Shown here: positions 1-7,092 of the stretch, piece by piece | How the letters are laid out: every line of letters begins with the position of its first letter | How positions within the stretch are numbered: position 1 is the first letter of the stretch | From: Flavobacterium sp. MK4S-17 | Lineage (GTDB): Bacteria; Bacteroidota; Bacteroidia; Flavobacteriales; Flavobacteriaceae | Reading direction: 5' to 3' | DNA: 64,000 nt | Assembly: GCF_009848495.1 (NCBI RefSeq) | Contig: NZ_WWEP01000027.1 | Coordinates: 30,056-94,055 of the forward strand | Position numbers and translations under genes: made by a program | The notes under the pieces: model-generated | Seen by the model: the letters and a program-made list of their open reading frames with translations, nothing else | What the model was told of the DNA's origin: nothing | Databases searched by the model: none

Positions 1-1
1 C

Positions 2-223
2 GCGGAAGGTGTCCGGGTGAACGGCATACGCCCTGCCCTCATCCATACCGACATCCATGCTTCAGGCGGAGACCCCGGAAGGATTGAACGCCTGTCCGGC
101 AGGATACCTATGGGCAGGGGCGGGATGGCTGAAGAGGTAGCGGAAGCCATACTTTTCCTGGCATCGGATAAGTCCTCGTACTCCACCGGTACATTCATTG
201 ATGTTAGCGGCGGGATTCTGTAA
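2..223 (+). CDS. SDR family oxidoreductase, C-terminal fragment (5' end outside window)
   Basis: The reading frame is open from the first bases of the window to a TAA at 221-223, so this is the last 73 residues of a gene that starts upstream. The fragment has the C-terminal features of classical short-chain dehydrogenases: a VRVNGIRPA strand after the active-site helix, a substrate-loop region, an EVAEAILFLASDKSSY helix and the closing TGTFIDVSGGI. Enzymes of this family are NAD(P)-dependent Rossmann oxidoreductases. The substrate cannot be told because the catalytic Tyr-Lys part is missing. Codon use looks more GC-rich than the genes after 3150, which fits an accessory region. Confidence 0.85.
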   Translation, partial: AEGVRVNGIRPALIHTDIHASGGDPGRIERLSGRIPMGRGGMAEEVAEAILFLASDKSSYSTGTFIDVSGGIL

Positions 224-276
224 AATTGTGTCAAATGACTCTATCTAACATATAATCAAAGGACTTATAACCAACT

Positions 277-525
277 ATGGAATTTAATTTACCTTTTGAC
301 CTGAACCGTTTTAAGGCAATGCCACACGATAAAGCATTCTTTATGCCTTACACTTCCTGCAAGGCCATTAATAATGAAAAAATCACTTTAGGCTACCATG
401 CTTTTATGTTCGTGATTGAAGGTAAAAAGACCGTGAGTTTTACTTCCGGAACAAAAACAGCCGACCCTGATCATTTTTTCTTTTTACCTGCTGCTAAATG
501 TGTGATGAGCACTTTTGCCCTTTGA
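277..525 (+). pseudogene. Truncated AraC-type regulator, N-terminal sensor part only
   Basis: An 82-codon frame begins MEFNLPFDLNRFKAMPHDKA and reads like the N-terminal cupin-like sensor half of flavobacterial AraC-family regulators (helix, then GYHAFMFVIEGKKTVSFTSG, then FFFLPAAKCVMS). It stops at TGA 523-525. The expected rest of the sensor and the C-terminal double helix-turn-helix are absent. A neighbouring frame stays open to about 630 but has no recognisable HTH sequence. I infer a decayed gene, probably the former regulator of the upstream SDR gene. It could also be a small stand-alone protein, which I think less likely. Confidence 0.5.
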
Positions 526-625
526 CACAAACAATAAATAGTTTTTCCATAGTGTATGAAAATATGTCACCAAGAATAAAAATCCTTAATTTTATAGCCA
601 ATCACAAAAATTTTAAGATTAAATT

Positions 626-1063
626 ATGGAAATAAAAACAGCTATTGAAATCAATGCTTCTGTGGGATTAGTTTGGGATACCCTTATGAATTTCCATGGC
701 TATGCTGACTGGAATCCCTTCATTAAGGATATTTCAGGGCTACCTGATGTTGGCGGCATTTTAAAAGTGACGATTCAGCCTCCAAACAAAAAGCAGATGA
801 CCTTTACGCCTGTTGTCATATCTAACAATATTGAAAAAGAATTCAGGTGGAAAGGTAAATTGCTTATAAAAGGCATCTTCGACGGTGAGCATTACTTTGA
901 GCTACAAGGAGTTAATGAAGGTAAAACGATCTTTATCCATGGGGAAATATTTCGAGGGCTCCTGGTACCTTTATTTGGAGGTATGTTGAGTGAAACTAAA
1001 AAGGGGTTTGAAATGATGAACCATGCCCTGAAGATAGAATGCGAACGCAAAGCGACAAATTGA
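626..1063 (+). CDS. SRPBCC (START-like/polyketide cyclase-like) domain protein
   Basis: A 145-residue protein beginning MEIKTAIEINASVGLVWDTL. The start pattern I-E-I-N-A, then V-W-D-T-L, then Y-A-D-W-N-P-F, is the classic opening of the SRPBCC helix-grip fold, in which a deep hydrophobic pocket binds a lipid or ligand. The whole length is one such domain, and no signal peptide or membrane segment is seen. It stands alone between the AraC-like remnant and an acyltransferase gene. No ligand can be assigned. Start choice: ATG at 626 is followed directly by the fold's first strand. Confidence 0.8.
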   Translation: MEIKTAIEINASVGLVWDTLMNFHGYADWNPFIKDISGLPDVGGILKVTIQPPNKKQMTFTPVVISNNIEKEFRWKGKLLIKGIFDGEHYFELQGVNEGKTIFIHGEIFRGLLVPLFGGMLSETKKGFEMMNHALKIECERKATN

Positions 1064-1147
1064 TAATTGTGTTAACTAGTTCGGGTAAACTTAGAATTAC
1101 TTATCAGAGCCGTCATATTGAAGAGTAATATATTAAAATACTGTGGT

Positions 1148-2206
1148 ATGGGTATAAATACAAGGATTAATTATATCGATAACATTAAGATCGCAATTAC
1201 ATTTTTGGTTGTGGCGCACCATGCTGGGCAGGCCTACGGCGATACAGGTGGAGCGTGGGTTGTATCGGACGAACCAAAACTATCCTTCCTTCCATCATTT
1301 TTCTTTTTTAATGCAGCCTATATGATGGGCTTCTTTTTTTTCATATCGGGCTATTTCATGTATTTCTCTGTGTCCAGAAAAGCAACAAATGCATTTTTAA
1401 AAGACCGCTTCAGGAGACTGGGACTACCGCTCTTATTTTTCACATTCATAATCTTCATGCCGCTGCATTACATTATGTCCGGATCAAAAGAAGATTACTT
1501 TGAATTTATGTATAATATATACTTTCACCAACCACCTTTGGCGGTTGGCCATCTTTGGTTTGTTGCCGCTCTGCTTTGTTTTACACTGCTTTTCCTGGCT
1601 GTACGCCAACTTATTGAGAAATTGAAAACAACTAAATTCCGGTGGTGGTTTCCACTATTGTATCTTTGCTTTCTAACCATAGTTAATCATTTAGTTTGGA
1701 GTTCGTATCCTATTGATTATTGGAAGACATGGATTGTACCTGTTGAAGTTGCGCATTTGCCTCAATATTTGACATTGTTTTTTCTAGGGGTAGTTGCTAA
1801 TCAAAATAAATGGCTTGAAGACATCAGCTTACCTGTTGGCCTCGCTTATCTTTTTATTGGTCTTTTACTATTCAGCTTTGGAAGGGAACCCGCAATAAAT
1901 ATTCCCAGCCAGTGGATCTTTCCTATGATAGAATCCGCGACGTGTATCGGAATGATATTGGGCGGCCTGGTGATTTTTAAAAGACTTCTATACTCAACAA
2001 ACAAATACTTAAAGTTTTTTTCAGATTGTTCCTATGGGATATACCTTTTCCATCTGCTTATTGTAATTCTTTTACAGATAATGCTAAAAGAACTGGCAAT
2101 TAGCACCGTCTCAAAGTTTATTTTAGTAACAATATTTGCAGTAATTCTGTCTGCAGGACTAACATTTGTTCTGAGAAAAAGTAAATTTTTATCTAAGATC
2201 CTTTAA
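1148..2206 (+). CDS. Acyltransferase 3 family integral membrane protein
   Basis: A 352-residue polytopic membrane protein. It opens with TRINYIDNIKIAITFLVVAHHAGQAYG, the signature N-terminus of acyltransferase-3 proteins in which the first His of the HH pair is the usual catalytic residue. About ten hydrophobic segments follow. Members transfer acyl groups from the cytoplasm to extracytoplasmic sugars or glucans; the acceptor is unknown here. I chose ATG at 1148 over an in-frame TTG at 1118 because the conserved N-terminus begins right after it. No operon partner is evident, and the gene sits in the accessory left end of the window. Confidence 0.85.
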   Translation: MGINTRINYIDNIKIAITFLVVAHHAGQAYGDTGGAWVVSDEPKLSFLPSFFFFNAAYMMGFFFFISGYFMYFSVSRKATNAFLKDRFRRLGLPLLFFTFIIFMPLHYIMSGSKEDYFEFMYNIYFHQPPLAVGHLWFVAALLCFTLLFLAVRQLIEKLKTTKFRWWFPLLYLCFLTIVNHLVWSSYPIDYWKTWIVPVEVAHLPQYLTLFFLGVVANQNKWLEDISLPVGLAYLFIGLLLFSFGREPAINIPSQWIFPMIESATCIGMILGGLVIFKRLLYSTNKYLKFFSDCSYGIYLFHLLIVILLQIMLKELAISTVSKFILVTIFAVILSAGLTFVLRKSKFLSKIL

Positions 2207-2277
2207 AATCTTTTTGTACATAAGCAAAGCGCTCACCGAAAACAACCGCAACAAATTGCTCTTTTTCCAGTTAAACA

Positions 2278-2303
2278 GTTAACTGCCCCTAAAGGTAGTT
2301 AAC
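2278..2303. repeat. Hairpin, first of two related copies
   Basis: The arms GTTAACTGCC and GGTAGTTAAC pair over 10 bp with one G-T wobble around the loop CCTAAA. A second, slightly diverged copy lies at 2542-2562. No T-run follows, so a plain terminator is unlikely. It may be a small dispersed repeat or a regulator or recombinase site. Confidence 0.5.
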
Positions 2304-2328
2304 CTTCATCCCTTTAATTCTTTATTAA

Positions 2329-2421
2329 CTTAGCGAATGGGCCGCTCAGAATATTTTTGCCATAGCTTTAGTTATTCTTCTCGGATTTGTAGTAATTAAA
2401 ACTGAGCCGAGAGTTCCTTAA
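2329..2421 (+). pseudogene. Possible C-terminal relic of a membrane transporter
   Basis: A frame bounded upstream by a TAA (2326-2328) encodes about 30 residues, including WAAQNIFAIALVILLGFVVI, one perfect transmembrane helix followed by a short charged tail and a stop. It looks like the last helix and tail of an MFS-type permease. There is no start codon or upstream protein. I infer a decayed gene end; chance is possible because the stretch is short. Confidence 0.25.
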
Positions 2422-2541
2422 CACACAATAGAATTATCTTAAAATCTAAGAAGCTATCACGTCGAAAGCCGCGCCAATACAGTCAAATGCTCTATGAAGG
2501 TGTTCGAATTGTCCGGGCAAGTCCACTTGTCAAAATAAAAG

Positions 2542-2562
2542 TAACTGCCTCTATTGTAGTTA
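2542..2562. repeat. Hairpin, second of two related copies
   Basis: TAACTGC and GTAGTTA pair around CTCTATT. The shared core with the copy at 2278-2303 is TAACTGCC-Y-CTA, then TAGTTAA. The loops differ, while the arms are conserved, which suggests the secondary structure matters. Confidence 0.45.
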
Positions 2563-2743
2563 AACTAGTTAATGTCGAAGTAGACCATCTAAATTATTTT
2601 AGCGCATCTTAACGATTTGTACCTTACTAAACGTTTGGTTTTGAAACTCTTCCAAAAATTAGCAAATTTGCCTTTTTTAAATAAACTAATATCATATATT
2701 TGCACTCTAACCAGCAACCTTATGCCGGTATATCTTTGAAAGT

Positions 2744-2762
2744 CAAACAAATGGTTTGTTTG
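2744..2762. repeat. Inverted repeat next to a promoter-like box
   Basis: CAAACAAA and TTTGTTTG form a perfect 8-bp inverted repeat with a TGG spacer, 5 bp downstream of TATCTTTG (2731-2738), which matches the Bacteroidota -7 box. It could be an operator. The gene it would control is not apparent. Confidence 0.3.
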
Positions 2763-3005
2763 TGATGTTTGTCGATATTTGGATAAAAACTGTATCCCTA
2801 TTGTACCTAAAAGTACTGAAATTCAGCGGTATAAAAGCTTTCTAATTTCTGTATCGGAAATTAAAGGAAGTGCGCAAAATATAAAGCTACCTTTGTTAAA
2901 CATTTTATACAGCTCCATAAAAGGAATAATTTTATATATTTGCATATATAGAATTAGTGTTCTTAAATAGTCGCATAATTAGCTTTTGCTACCACAATAT
3001 ATTCT

Positions 3006-3023
3006 GTGGCAAAATCGTGGCAA
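3006..3023. repeat. Direct GTGGCAA repeats, possible integrase arm sites
   Basis: GTGGCAA occurs at 3006-3012 and 3017-3023, 11 bp (one helical turn) apart. A related inverted ACCACA lies at 2991-2996. Helically phased short repeats beside a tRNA-end-like sequence are what tyrosine recombinase arm sites look like. This is inference; no integrase gene is in the window. Confidence 0.3.
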
Positions 3024-3073
3024 TTTCATTTCACGAATTTGCTATTGCAGGAATAGTGCGGGTTTTAGCCTAT

Positions 3074-3097
3074 AGGTTCAAATCCTGCTCTCCCCAC
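3074..3097 (+). other. tRNA 3'-end-like remnant, candidate attachment site
   Basis: The sequence GGTTCAAATCCTGC followed by TCTCCCCAC has the layout of a tRNA T-loop (TTCAAAT), the 3' strand of its T-stem (CCTGC) and a 3' acceptor strand. It is followed at once by an intrinsic terminator. The upstream T-stem strand (ATAGG) fits CCTGC only partly, and no D-arm, anticodon arm or 5' acceptor strand is found. It is therefore not an intact tRNA gene. The best reading is an att site left by an element that integrated into a tRNA 3' end, separating accessory DNA (left) from core genes (right). Confidence 0.45.
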
Positions 3098-3131
3098 AAA
3101 AAAATCCCGTACAATATGTACGGGATTTTTT
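3098..3131. terminator. Bidirectional intrinsic terminator
   Basis: ATCCCGTAC and GTACGGGAT pair around AATAT, flanked by an A-run on the left and a T-run on the right. It can end transcription from the left and also the minus-strand SIMPL gene, whose stop codon is at 3152. Confidence 0.85.
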
Positions 3132-3151
3132 GTTTTAACTAACTTTTAAGC

Positions 3152-3850
3152 CTACTTATTAAGTAGTGAAAAACTGATATTTACATTGGCTGTAATAGTA
3201 ATTTCTCCAATAGCAAGCGTTTCTTTTGGCATCTCGGCACTTTCAGCCTTGTCAAACCTCATGGCGCTCATAGCAACAGGGTAATAGGATTGGCTGTTAT
3301 CAGTTACCAAAAGGGCATCCCCCAGTTTTTTATTAAGTGCACCTGCATAGTCCTTCCCTTTTTCACGGGCATTTTGGGCCGCTTTTACTCTTGCCTGGCT
3401 TTCATACTCCGATTGTTTTGATGTTTTAAACTGCACACCCTGTATGTTGTTTACACCTGCATCTACAAGCCCCATCATTAAGGCATCATATTTTGAAAGG
3501 TCTTTTAAATGAATCTCTATAGCCTGGGAGGCCATATAACTGTATTTCTTTTTATTATAATCGTAATTCCTGTTAAGGTAAACCCTCTTTGTCTGGTAAT
3601 CTGATGCGGGCAGTTTAAAGTTTTTAAGGTACTTAATAACAGCATCTACAGCAGCGTCATTTTTCTTTTTAACATCATTAGAATCCTGCCCTGTATTTTC
3701 AACACCAACAGTAATAACAGCTTCATCGGGCATAACGCTTATTTTACCTTCACCCGAAACATTAACCTGCGGGGGTGTATTGGCCGATAGTGTTTGTGCC
3801 TGGGAAAATGTGCCCATAAATACGAATAAAATGATTGCAATTTTTTTCAT
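3152..3850 (-). CDS. SIMPL domain protein (DUF541/Oxidative-stress-defence type), secreted
   Basis: A 232-residue protein with a clear Sec signal peptide (MKKIAIILFVFMGTFSQAQ). It then has the SIMPL-domain opening VNVSGEGKISVMPDEAVITVGVE, characteristic of the DUF541/YggE family of periplasmic proteins. Members form oligomeric assemblies, and some are linked to oxidative stress or kinase signalling. The biochemical role is not established, and nothing in the sequence shows a catalytic site. It lies downstream of the rhomboid gene on the same strand with a gap of about 48 bp, so co-transcription is possible. It ends before the terminator at 3098-3131. Confidence 0.88.
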   Translation of the reverse strand: MKKIAIILFVFMGTFSQAQTLSANTPPQVNVSGEGKISVMPDEAVITVGVENTGQDSNDVKKKNDAAVDAVIKYLKNFKLPASDYQTKRVYLNRNYDYNKKKYSYMASQAIEIHLKDLSKYDALMMGLVDAGVNNIQGVQFKTSKQSEYESQARVKAAQNAREKGKDYAGALNKKLGDALLVTDNSQSYYPVAMSAMRFDKAESAEMPKETLAIGEITITANVNISFSLLNK

Positions 3851-3898
3851 GGTTATTTGATTTTATTTTTCTGTAAGAATTTCAAAAGCCATGCCAAT

Positions 3899-4543
3899 TT
3901 ATATTTTACCGGCACGCGCAAGTAAAAATAATACTACAATAGGCACAGCCAAAAGCAGTACCATAAATGTATTTTCAAAAATCATTTGCGGTACTTTGCT
4001 CAGTGTTATGGCATAACCGCCTATAGCCCCGCCAAAATGTGCCGTGTGCCCTATATTATCACTCTTTGAGCGCATTCCGTAAATAGAATATAAAAGGTAA
4101 CCTATTCCAAAAATATAAGCCGGTACAGGGATTATAAAATACAATCCAAGCGTCATATCGGGAACAAGTAAAATAGCAGAATACAATATGCCGGTTACTG
4201 CACCCGATGCGCCTATAGCCCTGTAGGAATAATCATTTTTATGAAAATAAAGCGTTAGCAGGTTCCCGCACAGCAGGCTGGCAAAATATATAAGCAAAAA
4301 AGAAAGCCACCCCAATAGGCCGATAACTACAGGGGCAAAAAAGTAAAGGGTAAGCATATTGAATATCAGGTGCATAAAATCAGCATGCAAAAAAGCCGAT
4401 GTAAACATACGGTACTGCTCCCCTGCCCTTATACTGCCTATATGAAATTCATATTTCCTGAAAAAAGTATAATCATTAAACCCCTTATAACTCACAATTG
4501 CATTTACAGCAATAATTACCAGCAAAACTATATTTATATCCAT
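3899..4543 (-). CDS. Rhomboid family intramembrane serine protease
   Basis: A 214-residue membrane protein with six or seven hydrophobic segments. It contains the rhomboid catalytic set: the H58-x3-N62 oxyanion region (HLIFNML), the serine in GASG (Ser113) and the catalytic histidine in HTAHFGG (His169). Such proteases cleave transmembrane helices within the lipid bilayer. Substrates are unknown. There is no extra cytoplasmic domain, so it is a minimal rhomboid core. It is divergent from the acyltransferase gene starting at 4649, with about 105 bp between them. Confidence 0.92.
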   Translation of the reverse strand: MDINIVLLVIIAVNAIVSYKGFNDYTFFRKYEFHIGSIRAGEQYRMFTSAFLHADFMHLIFNMLTLYFFAPVVIGLLGWLSFLLIYFASLLCGNLLTLYFHKNDYSYRAIGASGAVTGILYSAILLVPDMTLGLYFIIPVPAYIFGIGYLLYSIYGMRSKSDNIGHTAHFGGAIGGYAITLSKVPQMIFENTFMVLLLAVPIVVLFLLARAGKI

Positions 4544-4629
4544 AATAACTTTAAAGTGTAAATTTAACCATAATGGCTCAATTTTAGCGGTTGCATGTAT
4601 AACTAAAAGTTTAATAAAGTAATAAAAAG

Positions 4630-4637
4630 TATATTTG
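4630..4637 (+). promoter_or_regulatory. -7 box of lysophospholipid acyltransferase gene
   Basis: TATATTTG fits the Bacteroidota TAnnTTTG element and lies 11 bp before the start codon at 4649, which predicts a very short 5' untranslated region. Confidence 0.55.
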
Positions 4638-4648
4638 CAAAAAACTTA

Positions 4649-5548
4649 ATGATGCAGTTCCTGGCATATATAATTGCTTACCCGTTCCTTTGGATTATAT
4701 CCATCCTTCCTTTCAGGTTGCTGTATATTCTTTCTGATGTAACTTATTTTTTTATTTACACTCTTATAGGCTACCGTAAAAAAACCGTTCGCCTTAACCT
4801 GGAGCTGGCCCTGCCTCATTTAAATGAAAAAGAGCGCCGGGAAGTAGAAAAAAAGTTTTACCACCATTTTTGCGACAGCCTTTTTGAGATGATTAAAACC
4901 CTTAATATTAGGGATGAGGAGATTAAAAAGAGGTTCACCTTTACCAATTTTGACCTTGTACATGAATATGAAGCCAAAGGCAAAAGTGTAGTGGTACTTA
5001 TAGGGCATTATGGCAGTTATGAATGGCTTTTGGTAATGAACCGTTATCTCACAACACATCAGGGTTTTGGTATCTATAAGGTAATACGTAACAAGTATTT
5101 TAACCGCCTTGTAAAAAAGATAAGAGGTAAGTTTAATGCCAGGCTTATTGGCATGAAAAGCACCATACCCACCATGCGCAAAAATGAACGTGACGGTGTA
5201 CTTGGCTTTTACGGTTTTATTACCGACCAAAGCCCCAAAATAAAAAGTGCTTATTACTGGTCAGATTTTTTTGGTATGGAAGTACCTGTGCATGTAGGTG
5301 GTGAAATAATGGCAAAAAAGCTTGGGATGAACATAATGTTTGCCAGAGTAGAAAAAACAGCAAGGGGCTATTATAAGTGTACCTATATACCGGTGGAAGA
5401 GAATATAAAAGATATTCCTAATTTTGAAATTACAGACAGGTTTATGGCAATGCTGGAAGAACAGATAAAACAAAAGCCTGAATATTACCTATGGACGCAC
5501 AACAGGTTTAAGCACCGTAAAAACAACCCACCGCATTTTAAAGCTTAA
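4649..5548 (+). CDS. Lipid A biosynthesis / lysophospholipid acyltransferase family protein
   Basis: A 299-residue protein of the LpxL/HtrB type. It has an N-terminal membrane anchor (residues about 3-22), a YRKKTVRLNLELALP stretch, and the acyltransferase motif seen here as LIGHYGSYEW (H-x4-E form, catalytic His). FITDQSPK follows where LpxL proteins carry the acyl-acceptor region. It would transfer an acyl chain to a lipid A precursor or related lipid at the inner membrane. A second ATG lies at 4652. Its 3' end overlaps the convergent aminotransferase gene by 11 bp. Confidence 0.9.
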   Translation: MMQFLAYIIAYPFLWIISILPFRLLYILSDVTYFFIYTLIGYRKKTVRLNLELALPHLNEKERREVEKKFYHHFCDSLFEMIKTLNIRDEEIKKRFTFTNFDLVHEYEAKGKSVVVLIGHYGSYEWLLVMNRYLTTHQGFGIYKVIRNKYFNRLVKKIRGKFNARLIGMKSTIPTMRKNERDGVLGFYGFITDQSPKIKSAYYWSDFFGMEVPVHVGGEIMAKKLGMNIMFARVEKTARGYYKCTYIPVEENIKDIPNFEITDRFMAMLEEQIKQKPEYYLWTHNRFKHRKNNPPHFKA

Positions 5549-7034
5549 ACCAATGCCCTATCCCGGTGTCTTGCTGTAATGATGCGTCTTTATGGCTAAA
5601 TTCATTTGTCATCCTGTTATAGCTATAATCAAGTGTCCATTCTTCATGATTTTCGGCCAGTTGCTTTATACTGTGGCACACATACTGTATTTCTTCAGTA
5701 GTAGTGGTTGGGTGTATAGACATCCTTATCCATCCCGGTTTTTCAATCAGGTCGCCGGCAGTAATTTTATTAGTAAGCAAATGCGATTTTTCCTCATCAA
5801 CATGAAGGAGATAGTGCCCATAAGTCCCCGCACAGCTACACCCCCCGCGCGTTTGTATGCCAAACCTGTCATTAAGCAGTTTTACGCCCAAATTGTAATG
5901 CAGCCCGTCAATATAAAAAGATATTATACCAAGCCTTTCCCTGTGCTGTGGTGCAAGTATATTAATATTTGGTACATCGTTAAGCTCCGAAAAAACATAG
6001 TCGGTTAACTCCTTCTCACGCTGTAATATATTATCCACACCCATCTGTTCCTTTAGCCTGATGGAAAGTGCCGTTTTTATTACCTGTAAAAAACCCGGTG
6101 TGCCGCCATCTTCCCTTTCTTCAATATTATCCAGGTATTTATGCTCCCCCCAGGGGTTTGTCCAGCTAACAGTTCCCCCGCCGGGATGGTCGGGTATCAT
6201 GTTTTTGTATAGCTTTTTATTAAAAATCAGTACGCCTGATGTACCCGGCCCGCCCAAAAACTTGTGTGGTGAAAAGAAAATGGCATCAAGCCCTGCCTCT
6301 TCATCCTGCGGGTGCATATTGATATTTACATAAGGTGCCGAACAGGCAAAATCTACAAAGCACACACCGTTATAGCCATGCATTAATTTTGCTATTTCAT
6401 GGTAAGGTGTTTTAATACCTGTAACGTTGGAACATGCCGTAACTGATGCTATTTTTAAAGTATAATCTTTATATTTTTCAAGCAGTTCTGCAAAGCTGTC
6501 CAAACATATAAGCCCTTGCGGGCACGCCGGTATAATAACCACTTTTGCAATGGTTTCCAGCCAGGAAGTCTGGTTAGAGTGGTGCTCCATGTGGGTAACA
6601 AATACCACAGGCCTTTTTTCATCCGGTATTTGTGTATATTGCCTTAGGTTTTCAGGAACTTTCAGCCCCAGTATGCGCTGAAATTTATTGATAACACCTG
6701 TCATTCCCGAACCGTCGGTAATAAGTATATCATCTGCACCTGCATTTACATGCTGCTTAATAATGTGGCGTGCTTCATGATATGCGTTGGTCATTGCCGT
6801 GCCGGAAACAGTAGTTTCGGTATGGGTATTGGCTACAAAAGGGCCAAATTCGTTCAGTATTTTTTCCTCAATAGGCCGGTACAGCCTACCACTTGCAGTC
6901 CAGTCGGTATAAACCATTTTTTTTCTCCCTAAAGGCGATTGAAACTCCTGGTTTACTCCAACAATATTTTTCCTGAATGTATTAAAATACAGTTCCAGTT
7001 CTCCTGCAATGGTTTTACTTTCAGCTTCCAGCAT
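5538..7034 (-). CDS. Aminotransferase class V / cysteine desulfurase-like PLP enzyme
   Basis: A 498-residue fold-type-I PLP enzyme. Visible elements are a DWTASGRLYRPIE start (the T-A-S-G of class V), EHHSNQTSW with a PLP-stacking histidine, VDFACSAPY (PLP-binding Asp) and FSPHKFLGG with the Schiff-base lysine (about K258). GGCSCAGTYG sits where cysteine desulfurases carry the catalytic cysteine. At about 500 residues it is longer than IscS or SufS. Whether it releases sulfur from cysteine or acts on another substrate cannot be decided. An in-frame TTG-led extension to 7067 exists; I prefer ATG 7034. It probably follows the porin gene on one transcript. Confidence 0.88.
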   Translation of the reverse strand: MLEAESKTIAGELELYFNTFRKNIVGVNQEFQSPLGRKKMVYTDWTASGRLYRPIEEKILNEFGPFVANTHTETTVSGTAMTNAYHEARHIIKQHVNAGADDILITDGSGMTGVINKFQRILGLKVPENLRQYTQIPDEKRPVVFVTHMEHHSNQTSWLETIAKVVIIPACPQGLICLDSFAELLEKYKDYTLKIASVTACSNVTGIKTPYHEIAKLMHGYNGVCFVDFACSAPYVNINMHPQDEEAGLDAIFFSPHKFLGGPGTSGVLIFNKKLYKNMIPDHPGGGTVSWTNPWGEHKYLDNIEEREDGGTPGFLQVIKTALSIRLKEQMGVDNILQREKELTDYVFSELNDVPNINILAPQHRERLGIISFYIDGLHYNLGVKLLNDRFGIQTRGGCSCAGTYGHYLLHVDEEKSHLLTNKITAGDLIEKPGWIRMSIHPTTTTEEIQYVCHSIKQLAENHEEWTLDYSYNRMTNEFSHKDASLQQDTGIGHWFKL

Positions 7035-7092
7035 ATCAATTTGTATTAAGCTATGCAAATTTAGCAAATTTATAAGGATATAGCCCCAGGCA

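Larger units (their letters stand above)
2207..3060. other. Gene-poor accessory stretch with hairpins and a decayed gene end
   Basis: No convincing intact gene is present. I see two related hairpins (2278-2303 and 2542-2562), a short decayed reading frame (2329-2421), two promoter-like boxes (TATATTTG at 2695-2702, TATCTTTG at 2731-2738), an inverted repeat CAAACAAA-TGG-TTTGTTTG at 2744-2762, and direct GTGGCAA repeats at 3006-3012 and 3017-3023. Short frames in this area begin at TTG codons and resemble nothing. The stretch looks like remodelled DNA next to an integration site. Confidence 0.55.

Noticed and set aside
2278..2562. Integron attC sites
   Set aside because: The arms resemble GTT-AAC motifs but do not satisfy the RYYYAAC / GTTRRRY core pattern, and no integrase or gene cassettes are present.
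3060..3097. Complete tRNA gene
   Set aside because: Only the T-loop and 3' acceptor half are present; no 5' acceptor strand, D-arm or anticodon arm can be found upstream.
2779..3142. Two overlapping short reading frames in the gene-poor region
   Set aside because: They begin at TTG codons or run through the tRNA-like end and the terminator, have no domain-like pattern, and look like chance open frames in AT-rich DNA.
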